The notes under the pieces were generated by a model. The model worked only from the letters and a program-made list of their open reading frames with translations. It was not told the origin of the DNA and made no database searches. 64,000 bases of DNA from Streptomyces sp. R28. Lineage in GTDB: Bacteria; Actinomycetota; Actinomycetes; Streptomycetales; Streptomycetaceae. The position numbers and the translations under genes were made by a program. The DNA lies in NCBI RefSeq assembly GCF_041052385.1, contig NZ_CP163439.1:1302001-1366000 (forward strand), given 5' to 3'. Shown piece after piece: positions 44,940 through 53,329 of this stretch (position 1 is the first letter of the stretch; each line of letters starts with the position of its first letter).

Positions 44940-46391
44940 ATGACTGTCGTCCGTGATGTTCCCAAGCAACTGTTCATCGGCGGTGGCTGGCAGGACGCGG
45001 AGTCCGGCCGGACCCTGTCCGTCGACAACCCCGCCACCGGCGAGGAACTGTGCCAAGTCGCCGACGCCTCCCCCGCCGACGGCCGGCGTGCCGTCGAGGC
45101 GGCGGTCGCCGCGCAGGCCGCCTGGGCCGCCACCCCGCCCCGCGCCCGCAGCGAGATCCTGCGCCGCGCCTACGACATCATCATCGCGCGCACCGAGGAC
45201 CTCGCGCTGCTGATGACCCTGGAGATGGGCAAGCCCCTGGCCGAGGCGCGGGCCGAAGTCGCCTACGGCGCCGAGTTCTTCCGCTGGTTCTCCGAGGAAG
45301 CCGTCCGTATCGACGGCGGCATGACGACCGCCCCCGACGGCAAGAACCGCCTGCTGGTCACCCGTCAGCCCGTCGGCCCCTGCCTGCTCATCACCCCCTG
45401 GAACTTCCCCCTCGCGATGGGCACCCGCAAGATCGGCCCCGCCATCGCCGCCGGCTGCACCATCGTCCTCAAACCCGCCCCCCAGACCCCCCTGACCAGC
45501 CTCGCCCTCGCCGCCATCCTCAAGGAAGCCGGCCTCCCCGACGGCGTCCTCAACATCGTCACCACCACCGACGCCGCCGGCGTCGTCGAACCCCTCCTGC
45601 GCGGCGGACAGATCCGCAAACTCTCCTTCACCGGCTCCACCCAGGTCGGCCGCATCCTGCTGGCCCAGTGCGCCGACACCGTCATACGCACCAGCATGGA
45701 ACTCGGCGGCAACGCCCCCCTCATCGTCTTCGACGACGCCGACCTCGACACCGCCATCGAAGGCACCCTGGTCGCCAAGATGCGCAACATGGGCGAATCC
45801 TGCTGCGCCGCCAACCGCATCTACGTCCACACCTCCATCGCCGACGAGTTCGCCACCCGCCTCGCCACCCGCATGGCCGCCCTCACCGTCGGCCCCGGCA
45901 CCGAACCCGGCACCGACGTCGGCCCCCTCATCGACGTCGCCGGCCGCAGCAAGGCCCACGACGTCGTCCGCGACGCCGTCAAGCACGGAGCCACCGTCCT
46001 CACCGGCGGCGAACTCCCCGACGGCCCTGGATGCTTCTACCCGCCCACCGTCCTCACCGGCATCTCCGCCGTCGCCGCCATCAACGACACCGAAGTCTTC
46101 GGCCCCGTCGCCGCCATCCTCACCTTCGACGACGAGGACGAGGCCATCGCCGCCGCCAACAACACCGAATTCGGCCTGGCCGCCTACCTGTTCACCCAGC
46201 ACCTTGACCGTGCCCTGCGCGTCAGCGAACGCCTTGAGTCCGGCATGATCGGCATCAACACCGGACTGGTCTCCAACCCCGCCGCCCCCTTCGGCGGCGT
46301 CAAGCAGTCCGGCCTCGGCCGCGAAGGCGGACGCGTCGGCATCGACGAGTTCCTGGAGTACAAGTACATGGCCGTCCCCGTCGGAGCCTGA
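44940..46391 (+). CDS. NAD(P)-dependent aldehyde dehydrogenase (succinate-semialdehyde-type)
   Basis: 483 residues. Active-site Cys in GESCCAANRIYVH and general base Glu in MELGGNAP. TPWNFPLAMGTRKIGPAIAAGC and FTGSTQVGR are as in GabD-like enzymes. Likely oxidises the semialdehyde or aminoaldehyde made by the preceding oxidase. AAGGAG precedes the ATG. Confidence 0.93.
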   Translation: MTVVRDVPKQLFIGGGWQDAESGRTLSVDNPATGEELCQVADASPADGRRAVEAAVAAQAAWAATPPRARSEILRRAYDIIIARTEDLALLMTLEMGKPLAEARAEVAYGAEFFRWFSEEAVRIDGGMTTAPDGKNRLLVTRQPVGPCLLITPWNFPLAMGTRKIGPAIAAGCTIVLKPAPQTPLTSLALAAILKEAGLPDGVLNIVTTTDAAGVVEPLLRGGQIRKLSFTGSTQVGRILLAQCADTVIRTSMELGGNAPLIVFDDADLDTAIEGTLVAKMRNMGESCCAANRIYVHTSIADEFATRLATRMAALTVGPGTEPGTDVGPLIDVAGRSKAHDVVRDAVKHGATVLTGGELPDGPGCFYPPTVLTGISAVAAINDTEVFGPVAAILTFDDEDEAIAAANNTEFGLAAYLFTQHLDRALRVSERLESGMIGINTGLVSNPAAPFGGVKQSGLGREGGRVGIDEFLEYKYMAVPVGA

Positions 46392-46392
46392 G

Positions 46393-47376
46393 ATGCGCGA
46401 CCGACTCGTCGTCCTCTACCGCGGCAACCGGCCCCCCGCCACCGCACGCATCGAACGGCTCGCGGACACCGTCTACGCCACGGAGGAGGAACTGCCCTAC
46501 CTCCTCCCCGGCGCCGACGTCCTCCTGGCCTGGGTGACCATCACCCCGGCCATCCGTGAGGCCTGGCCCGACAACCCGGAGAAGGCACCCCGCTGGGTTC
46601 ACGCGGCCTCCGCGGGCGTGGACTCCTTCCTGTTCCCCGCCCTTGTGGACGATCCGGGCGTTGTCCTGACCAACGCCCGGGGGGTCTACGACCAGCCGAC
46701 CGCCGAGTACGTGCTCGGCCTGATCCTTGCCCTCGCCAAGGACTTCCCCGGCACCTGGGAGCACCACCGACGCCGTGAGTGGCGTCCGCGCCCCAGTGAC
46801 GGCATCACCGGACGCACCGTGCTGGTCTGGGGGACGGGGCCGATCGGCCGGGCCATCGCCCGGCTGCTGCGCGCCGTCGGGATGCGTGTGTGCGGCGCGG
46901 GCCGCAAGGCCCGCACGGACGACCCCGACTTCGGCACGGTCCACGGTGCGACGACCCTGCGCTCCGCCCTGACGGAAGCGGACTACGTCGTCCTGGCCGC
47001 ACCCCTCACCCAGGGCACCCGGGGCATGGTCGACGCCCCCGTGCTCGCCGCCATGAAGCCGGGGGCGCGGCTGATCAACGTAGGCCGGGGCGGACTCGTC
47101 GACGAGGAGGCGCTGGTCGACCACCTCGCCGCCGGACGGCTCGCCGGTGCAGCCCTGGACGTGTTCGTCCAGGAACCGCTGCCTGCCGAATCACCCCTGT
47201 GGGACATGCCCGGCGTGATGATCTCCCCGCACACGGCGGGCGAGACCACCAGCGAGCGGGACGCGCTCGTCGAGGTGTTCCTCGACAACCTCACCCGGCA
47301 CATCGAGGGCCGGCCGCTGCGCAACGTGGTGGACAAGCGGCGCGGATACGTGGTCGACGAGACGCACCCCGCCTGA
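46393..47376 (+). CDS. D-isomer 2-hydroxyacid dehydrogenase
   Basis: 327 residues. NAD-binding motif VLVWGTGPIGRAIARLL. Catalytic Arg in NVGRGGLVDEEAL, and His in SPHTAGET. The start lies 1 bp after the ALDH stop, so it is translationally linked. Member of the glyoxylate/phosphoglycerate dehydrogenase group; it may reduce the 2-oxo acid arising from the pathway. Last gene before a strong hairpin. Confidence 0.92.
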   Translation: MRDRLVVLYRGNRPPATARIERLADTVYATEEELPYLLPGADVLLAWVTITPAIREAWPDNPEKAPRWVHAASAGVDSFLFPALVDDPGVVLTNARGVYDQPTAEYVLGLILALAKDFPGTWEHHRRREWRPRPSDGITGRTVLVWGTGPIGRAIARLLRAVGMRVCGAGRKARTDDPDFGTVHGATTLRSALTEADYVVLAAPLTQGTRGMVDAPVLAAMKPGARLINVGRGGLVDEEALVDHLAAGRLAGAALDVFVQEPLPAESPLWDMPGVMISPHTAGETTSERDALVEVFLDNLTRHIEGRPLRNVVDKRRGYVVDETHPA

Positions 47377-47385
47377 GAGCGAGTA

Positions 47386-47428
47386 GCACGCGCCCCGGCC
47401 GGTAACTCCTACCGGCCGGGGCGCGTGC
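47386..47428 (+). terminator. Strong hairpin terminator of the amine operon
   Basis: Perfect 19-bp stem starting GCACGCGCCCCGG with a 5-base loop (ACTCC), 10 bp after the dehydrogenase stop. Confidence 0.88.
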
Positions 47429-47817
47429 AACTCGTCTTTGTGGTGCGCACCGTTGCCCTTATGGTGCTTCGCATGCTCGGCCCGGACCGTGCCGTCGAGC
47501 CGGCCGCCACGTTCCGCTGCCGCTTGCGCGAGGCGCTGGAGAACCGGCGGCAGGCTTCGCCACTCACCGCCTGCGGGCCGCGGGCACGGAGAACCCCTTC
47601 GATCTGGGACTCTCCGTGCGCCAGCTGCTTTCCGCGTGGCGACGCCGAGCAGTACGGATGGGACCGGGCGGCAGCCGCCGGTCTCATCGCCTCATACCCC
47701 ATCGCCAAGCTGGATTCCGGCCACAGCGCGTGCCTCAGGGCATCGAGGACACGCGCCTTCTGGACAGGCTGCCCTCGCGAGAGGTCTCGCCGACGGTCGT
47801 GCCCTGCGGCATCGGCG
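47429..47817. other. Region without a recognised gene
   Basis: Frame fragments such as TENPFDLGLSVRQLLSAWRR around 47587-47645 look protein-like but have no start and no family I can name. Probably decayed coding DNA between two convergent units. Confidence 0.35.
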
Positions 47818-48055
47818 TTACGACACGGTCAGGTAGATCTTGCGCACGGTTTCGATGGTCTTCCAGATACCGACGAAGCCCGGCTTCATGACAAAGCTGT
47901 CGCCTGCCTTGTAGACCGCCGGCTCGCCACCTTCCGGCGTGATTTCGATGACGCCGGAAAGGATGTGGCAGAACTCGAAGAGCTCGCCCTTGATCGGAGG
48001 CGGTCTCGGCGAGCCGCGCGACCATCGGCTCCAGGGCCGTGGTGGTGACCGTCAT
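47818..48055 (-). pseudogene. Cupin-domain protein remnant coupled to the aminotransferase
   Basis: It starts MTVTTTALEPMVARLAETA, its ATG overlapping the aminotransferase stop (ATGA). After a deletion and frameshift near 48000, the other frame gives GELFEFCHILSGVIEITPEGGE, YKAGDSFVMKPGFVGIWKTIETVRKIYLTVS and a stop. This is the C-terminal half of a Cupin_3 (DUF861) protein, common beside amine-oxidising operons. About 40 residues are missing. Confidence 0.8.
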
Positions 48056-49320
48056 CGCCCAGCCGCTCCCGATGTGCCGACCTCAACCGCGGCCGCCCAC
48101 GCCTGGAGGCCCTCGTCCACCGCCGTCTCGTCGATAACGAGTGCCGGGATCATGCGGACGACCTGGTTCCAGGCGCCGCACAGCAGCAGGAGCAGCCCCT
48201 CGTCGACCGCGGCGCGCTGCACCCGGGCGGCGGTCTCGGGGTCGGGGCTGCCGTCCTCGGTGACGAACTCGGTGGCCAGCATCAGCCCGAGGCCGCGGAC
48301 ATCGCCGATACCCGGGGTCCGGTCGGCCACCGCCTCCAGGCCCTGGCGCAGCCGCTTGCCCATCGCCTCGGCGTTCTCGACGAGCTTCTCGTCGCGTACG
48401 ACGTCGAGGGTGGCGACGGCCGCCGCGCAGGCCACGGCGTTGGCGCCGTACGTGCCGCCCTGCGAGCCCGGCCACGCCTTGGTCATCAGCTCCTCGGAGG
48501 CTGCGATGCCGGACAGCGGGAACCCGCTTGCCAGACCCTTGGCGGTGACGAGGATGTCCGGAGTGACGCCGAAGTGGTCATGGCCCCAGAAGCGGCCCGT
48601 GCGGCCGACGCCGGTCTGCACCTCGTCGAGGATGAGGAGGAAGCCGTGGCGGTCCGCGCGCTCCCGCAGGCCCTCCATGAAGGCGCGGTTGGCGGGCACG
48701 TAGCCACCCTCGCCGAGGACCGGCTCGACGATGATCGCTGCCGTGTCGGCGGGCGAGGAGATCGTCTGGAGCGTGTAGTCGAGCTCCTGCAGCGCGAAGC
48801 GGGTCGCGGTCTCCTCGTCCCAGCCGTAGCGGTAGGCCGACGGGAACGGGGTGACGACCACCCCGCTCATCAGCGGTGCGAAACCGGACCGGAATCGGGT
48901 GCCGGAGGTGGTCATGGCGGCGGCGGCGACCGTACGGCCGTGGAAGCCGCCGTGACACACGATGACGTTCGGCCGGCCCGTGGCCTGGCGGGCCAGCCGC
49001 AACGCGGCCTCGACGGCCTCGCTGCCGGAGTTGGTGAAGAACAGACTGTCCAGTCCGGCCGGCAGCACCTCACCGAGCTTGTCGACGAGCCGGCGCAGCG
49101 GCTGGTGCATGACCGTCGTGTACTGGCCATGGATCAGCGTGCCCGCCTGCTCCTGCGCCGCCGCCACGACCTTGGGGTGGCAGTGCCCGGTGCTGGTGAC
49201 GCCGATGCCGGCGGTGAAGTCGAGGTAACGGCGGCCGTCCTGGTCGAAGAGGTGGACGCCCTCGCCCCGGACCGCCACCACGGGCGTGGCCTGGCGAAGG
49301 TGCGGCGACAGTGCGGTCAT
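48052..49320 (-). CDS. Class III aminotransferase (4-aminobutyrate-type)
   Basis: 422 residues. PLP Lys in LVTAKGLASGFPLSG, phosphate-binding FFTNSGSEAVEAALRLAR, and LILDEVQTGVGRTG. The protein resembles GabT/acetylornithine-type enzymes. I chose ATG 49320 because the family begins at SPHLRQATPVVAVRGEGVHLFDQDG. It would transaminate omega-amino acids such as GABA to semialdehydes, feeding the ALDH. Divergent from the second PucR regulator and convergent with the amine operon. Confidence 0.93.
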   Translation of the reverse strand: MTALSPHLRQATPVVAVRGEGVHLFDQDGRRYLDFTAGIGVTSTGHCHPKVVAAAQEQAGTLIHGQYTTVMHQPLRRLVDKLGEVLPAGLDSLFFTNSGSEAVEAALRLARQATGRPNVIVCHGGFHGRTVAAAAMTTSGTRFRSGFAPLMSGVVVTPFPSAYRYGWDEETATRFALQELDYTLQTISSPADTAAIIVEPVLGEGGYVPANRAFMEGLRERADRHGFLLILDEVQTGVGRTGRFWGHDHFGVTPDILVTAKGLASGFPLSGIAASEELMTKAWPGSQGGTYGANAVACAAAVATLDVVRDEKLVENAEAMGKRLRQGLEAVADRTPGIGDVRGLGLMLATEFVTEDGSPDPETAARVQRAAVDEGLLLLLCGAWNQVVRMIPALVIDETAVDEGLQAWAAAVEVGTSGAAGR

Positions 49321-49598
49321 GTTCGTCTCCCGGCCTCGGTGTTCGTCTGCTGCGCTGTCCCGAGCATCTCCGCGGACCAGAGGTGCGCCAACGTGCGATC
49401 TGTCCGGCCGGGCCGTGACATCCGGACGTTGTGTCAGCCGGCTCGGGGCGTGCCGGGTGCCGCTTCCCGCCGGACCGCTCTTGCGCAGGTCAGCGACGCT
49501 TGTCACAGTTGCCGGACACCCCCGGAATCTGGGCTTCGTGCCCACTCTCGGCTCCGCCCAAGAGGAGCCCTGAGCAGGGCCACCGCCATGGAGACTCC

Positions 49599-51236
49599 GT
49601 GAACTCCGTGAACGACAACAACCCGGCCGGTCAGGGAGCCACCCGTCCGGTCACCGTGGCCGACGTCCTGGCCCTTCCCGTCCTGGCCGCCGGACGGCCC
49701 CAGGTTGTCACCGGCGTGCCGCACCTGGACCGGCCCGTCAGGTGGGTCCACATCACCGAACTCACCGACCCCGCCTCCTTCCTCAAGGGCGGCGAGCTCG
49801 TCCTCACCACCGGTATGCCGCTGCCGCAGGACGCGTCCGGCGTGCGCCGGTACGTCGACGAACTCGCCGACGTCGGGGCCGCGGCACTGGTCATCGAACT
49901 CGTACGCCGCTACCACCGCCCGCCGGACACGCTCGTCGACGCCTCTCGCCTGCGCGGCCTGCCTCTCGTCACGCTGGCCAAGGACGTCAACTTCCTTGAG
50001 GTCACCCAGGTCGTGCACGCGCTCCTGCTGGGCAACCAGACGGACGCCATGCGCCGCACGCAGCGCATCCACGAGGCGTTCACCGCTCTCACGCTGCGCG
50101 GAGCCGGGCCGGAGGACGTGATGCGCGCGGCGGCGGAGATGAGCGGCCACACGGTCGTCCTGGAGAACCTGGTGCACCAGGCACTGATCTGCGCACCGTC
50201 CGGAGGCGCGATGGAGGAGGCGCTCACCGACTGGGAACAGCGCTCCAGAGCCACCGGGCCCGGCGACCATACGGCGATCTGCGGCCCGGAGGGCTGGCTC
50301 ACGACACCCGTCGAGTACCAGGGCGAACGCTGGGGCCGTGTGGCCATGCTCCCCACGCGCACCGACGACGGGCCGGCCTTCGGCCCGCAGGACATCACCG
50401 TGCTGGAGAGGACCGCGATGGCCCTGACCGTCGCCCGTCTCATCCACCCCACTCCCTGGGAACGCACCGCACACCGAAACGCCCTGCGCGACCTGGTCGA
50501 ACAGCGCCACCGCTCTGCGCAGGACGCCCGCGCCCGCTGCGCCGCACTGGGCCTGCCGACCGATCGGGACCGGTTCGTCGCGATCCTCGTGGACCTCCGC
50601 GCAGGGGACTGGGGCCCCGGGCTCGAGACCCGCCTGTTCGAGGATCTCCGAACGGCAGGCGTCTCGGCCCTCGTCGGCGAGCTGGCCCCCGGCCGCCTCG
50701 GCATCCTGCTGGCTCCTCGTCTCTCCCAACCCTGGCGCCCCATCGTCGAGCGCCTGTGCGGCACCGCACTGAGCCTGGCCCCACAAGCAGTCGTGACGGT
50801 CGGCTCCGAAGTCACGCATCTCTCCGACACCGCCCGTTCCTTCCGCGAGGCGGCCCGCGTCGTCGAGGCCACCCCGCCGGGCCAACCCCTCCCCCCCGAC
50901 CGGTCCTTCCACGAGCTGTCCGACATCGGCCTGCGCCGCCTGCTGTACGCCCTGCGCGAGGACACCCGGATCCAGGAGTACGCCGAACAGCAGCTCGGGC
51001 GGCTCATCGACTACGACACCCAGCACGGCACCGACCTGCTGGCGACCCTGCGCCACTACCTCGAAGCGGCCGGCAACAAGACCAACGCCGCTCGCCGGGG
51101 CGGCCTGTCGCGCGACACCATGTACCAACGCCTGCGCACCATCGAGCGTCTCCTCGACCGCGACCTGGAATCCGGCGAACAACGCACCGAACTCCACACG
51201 GCTCTGACGGCGCGCGATGTGTTTCGAGCCCACTGA
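49599..51236 (+). CDS. PucR-family regulator 2
   Basis: 545 residues from GTG 49599 (GGAG five bases upstream). Domain order as in regulator 1: TVADVLALPVLAAGRPQVVTG, VRWVHITELTDPASFLKGGELVLTTGM, and C-terminal LRHYLEAAGNKTNAARRGGLSRDTMYQRLRTIERLLDRDL. The strong similarity to regulator 1 points to duplication or to parallel sensors of one pathway. It probably activates the divergent aminotransferase gene. Confidence 0.92.
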   Translation: MNSVNDNNPAGQGATRPVTVADVLALPVLAAGRPQVVTGVPHLDRPVRWVHITELTDPASFLKGGELVLTTGMPLPQDASGVRRYVDELADVGAAALVIELVRRYHRPPDTLVDASRLRGLPLVTLAKDVNFLEVTQVVHALLLGNQTDAMRRTQRIHEAFTALTLRGAGPEDVMRAAAEMSGHTVVLENLVHQALICAPSGGAMEEALTDWEQRSRATGPGDHTAICGPEGWLTTPVEYQGERWGRVAMLPTRTDDGPAFGPQDITVLERTAMALTVARLIHPTPWERTAHRNALRDLVEQRHRSAQDARARCAALGLPTDRDRFVAILVDLRAGDWGPGLETRLFEDLRTAGVSALVGELAPGRLGILLAPRLSQPWRPIVERLCGTALSLAPQAVVTVGSEVTHLSDTARSFREAARVVEATPPGQPLPPDRSFHELSDIGLRRLLYALREDTRIQEYAEQQLGRLIDYDTQHGTDLLATLRHYLEAAGNKTNAARRGGLSRDTMYQRLRTIERLLDRDLESGEQRTELHTALTARDVFRAH

Positions 51237-51679
51237 CGTGCAACGACCTACGGCCTGATCCAGCATGACCGGGAGCCGATCCTGGGCCAGGCACGATTCG
51301 AACAGCAGCGACCAGACATGGGATGTCAACGGGTCGGCGCCGGAGAGGGAAAGAGCGGCGAACAGGCCGTCGGAGCAGCGGCGGTAGGACGAAGCGACGC
51401 AGACCTCACCTCGGCACCACCGAACCCAAAATTCACGCATCCATGGGATGTCCTGGCGGTGATCTGCGTGATATCTGTACCAGGGCGCTCAAGGGCCGGT
51501 CAGGGTCGAACCCGCCCGCTCGGCAACGCTCACAGCGCACGAGGCTCCCCACCACGCCGTTCTGTCAGTACGTCAGGCGCCCGCCGACGCCGACGGGACG
51601 GCGCGGCGGCCGAGTTGCTGACACGGACGGCGATCAGTCCCGTCGATTCAGCACTCACTCACCGAAGAGGACGCCTGCC
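51237..51679. other. Upstream region of the SGNH esterase, no recognised gene
   Basis: 443 bp with a long open frame continuous with the esterase but lacking the signal-peptide start and any family match; a promoter is expected close to 51600. Confidence 0.4.
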
Positions 51680-52786
51680 TTGAGAAAGTCCTGGATTCTT
51701 CCCCTGGTCACGCTTGCCACTGCCGCGCTCGGGGTGATGGCGGCAGGTGTGACCCCTGCCTCCGCCGCCCCCAACACACCTTTGCGGGTCATGCCGTTGG
51801 GTGACTCCATAACCTGGGGTGTGGGCAGCAGTACGGGCAACGGCTACCGGGGCCCGTTGTGGAACAAGCTCGCCGCGGACGGCCATCCGCTGGACTTCGT
51901 CGGCACGTTGCGGGGCGGGTCGATGTCCGATCCCGACAACGAAGGCCACTCCGGATACAAGATCCACCAGATTGCCGCACTCGCCGACGCTTCACTGACC
52001 CGCTACCGGCCCAACGTAGTGACGCTGAAGATCGGCACCAACGATCTCAACGAGAGCTACCAGGTCTCCACCGCCACCGATCGGCTGAGGTCGCTGGTCA
52101 ACCAGATCACCGCCGCCGCCCCGGACGCAACCGTCCTCGTGGCCTCCCTGGTCGTGTCCACCAGCGGCTCGGAGGAGCAGTACAGGGCCGCGTACAACCA
52201 GGCCATCCCCCGGATCGTGAGCGACGCACAGGCCGCGGGCAAGCATGTCGCATACGTGGACATGAGCAGCCTGACCACGGCCGACCTCGCCGATGCCCTG
52301 CATCCCAACGACTCGGGCTACCAGAAGATGGCCGACGCCTTCCACCGCGGTGTCCAGGCCGCGGACAGCGCCGGGTGGCTGAAGAACCCCGCACCCGCCG
52401 CCGCACGCGTGCAGTCCGGCATCACCGGCAAGTGCATGGACGTCAACGGCGCCAACACCGCCGACGGGACCGCCGTCCAGACGTGGAGCTGCGGCGACGG
52501 TGCCAACCAGTACTGGTCCGCCTACACCGACGGCACCCTGCGCTCCATGGGCAAGTGCCTCGACGCCGCCGGCGGGGCCACCGCCAACGGCACCAAGGTG
52601 CAGACCTGGGCCTGCCACGGCGGCGCCAACCAGGTCTGGCAGCCCTACAACGGCGGCTACCGCAACCCCGCCTCCGGCCGCTGCCTCGACATTCCGGGCT
52701 CCTCCACGACTGACGGCACACAGCTCCAGCTGTGGGACTGCCACGGCGGCTCCAACCAGAAGTGGACCACTCTGACCGCCGGATGA
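51680..52786 (+). CDS. Secreted SGNH esterase with ricin-type lectin domain
   Basis: 368 residues from TTG 51680 (GAGGA upstream). The signal peptide RKSWILPLVTLATAALGVMA ends at ASA-AP. The SGNH hydrolase has block I Ser in MPLGDSITWG, GTND in block III, and Asp/His in DALHPNDSG. The C-terminal 130 residues form a beta-trefoil CBM13 with QTWSCGDGANQYW, QTWACHGGANQVW and QLWDCHGGSNQKW repeats. It probably deacetylates plant polysaccharide outside the cell, with the lectin domain holding it to xylan or galactan. Confidence 0.92.
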   Translation: MRKSWILPLVTLATAALGVMAAGVTPASAAPNTPLRVMPLGDSITWGVGSSTGNGYRGPLWNKLAADGHPLDFVGTLRGGSMSDPDNEGHSGYKIHQIAALADASLTRYRPNVVTLKIGTNDLNESYQVSTATDRLRSLVNQITAAAPDATVLVASLVVSTSGSEEQYRAAYNQAIPRIVSDAQAAGKHVAYVDMSSLTTADLADALHPNDSGYQKMADAFHRGVQAADSAGWLKNPAPAAARVQSGITGKCMDVNGANTADGTAVQTWSCGDGANQYWSAYTDGTLRSMGKCLDAAGGATANGTKVQTWACHGGANQVWQPYNGGYRNPASGRCLDIPGSSTTDGTQLQLWDCHGGSNQKWTTLTAG

Positions 52787-52794
52787 CCCCCGCT

Positions 52795-52830
52795 CCCGGG
52801 ACCTGAGCCCTTCCGGGCTCAGGTTCCGGG
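52795..52830 (+). terminator. Hairpin terminator after the SGNH esterase
   Basis: 16-bp stem with one mismatch (CCCGGGACCTGAGCCC / GGGCTCAGGTTCCGGG) around TTCC, 9 bp past the stop. Confidence 0.85.
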
Positions 52831-53002
52831 ACAACACCGGTGGCGGGCGCCGCCGGGTGGCGACGCCCGGCGTGGCCGGGGCCAGTGGTCCGATGGCCTG
52901 ACGGCGATACCCCGTGTGCGTGAGAGGCCGTGCCCAGCACGCCGAGCCCACGCCGCACCCCTCGGAAAGCCGAGTGTGGAGCCGGCCCTGAAGAGGGGTG
53001 CC

Positions 53003-53223
53003 GTCGAAGCGCTTCGACGATGCCATTTCCCTTGACGGGCTGTCAATGGAGCCAGTTGGGGAAAGTTTCTCACCGTCAAGACCCTTGTTTCGCACGAAAC
53101 TTGTCCGTTAACTTTCGCCTGCCAAGCGAAGCGCTTCGACAGCTCCGCCGTGGGGAGGCCGCCGCCATGAGTCATGAGTTGAACCGCACAAGCTCCGTCA
53201 GCGCAGCAGCCTCGGTCGCGTGA
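53003..53223. promoter_or_regulatory. Second dual-operator control region (lacI-less copy)
   Basis: GTCGAAGCGCTTCGAC, a perfect 16-bp palindrome at 53003-53018, and GCGAAGCGCTTCGAC with core 53128-53137; centre distance 122 bp against 119 bp in locus A. Between them are a GTTTC-N4-GAAAC element and GAAAGTTTCT, in the same order as at 9351-9479. Even AGTCATGAGTT, the leader of lacI in locus A, is kept at 53169-53179, but only an 18-codon frame (53167-53223) follows. 52831-53002 shows no gene. Confidence 0.82.
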
Positions 53224-53329
53224 GCGGCCGCACCGGCCTCGCTCACGGGCAGCCCGGCGCAGTCACGCGCGAAGTCCCGCCCGGTGGCTGCGCGGTTCTG
53301 CGCGGGCACTGCCCCTGAAAGGGCCAGCG

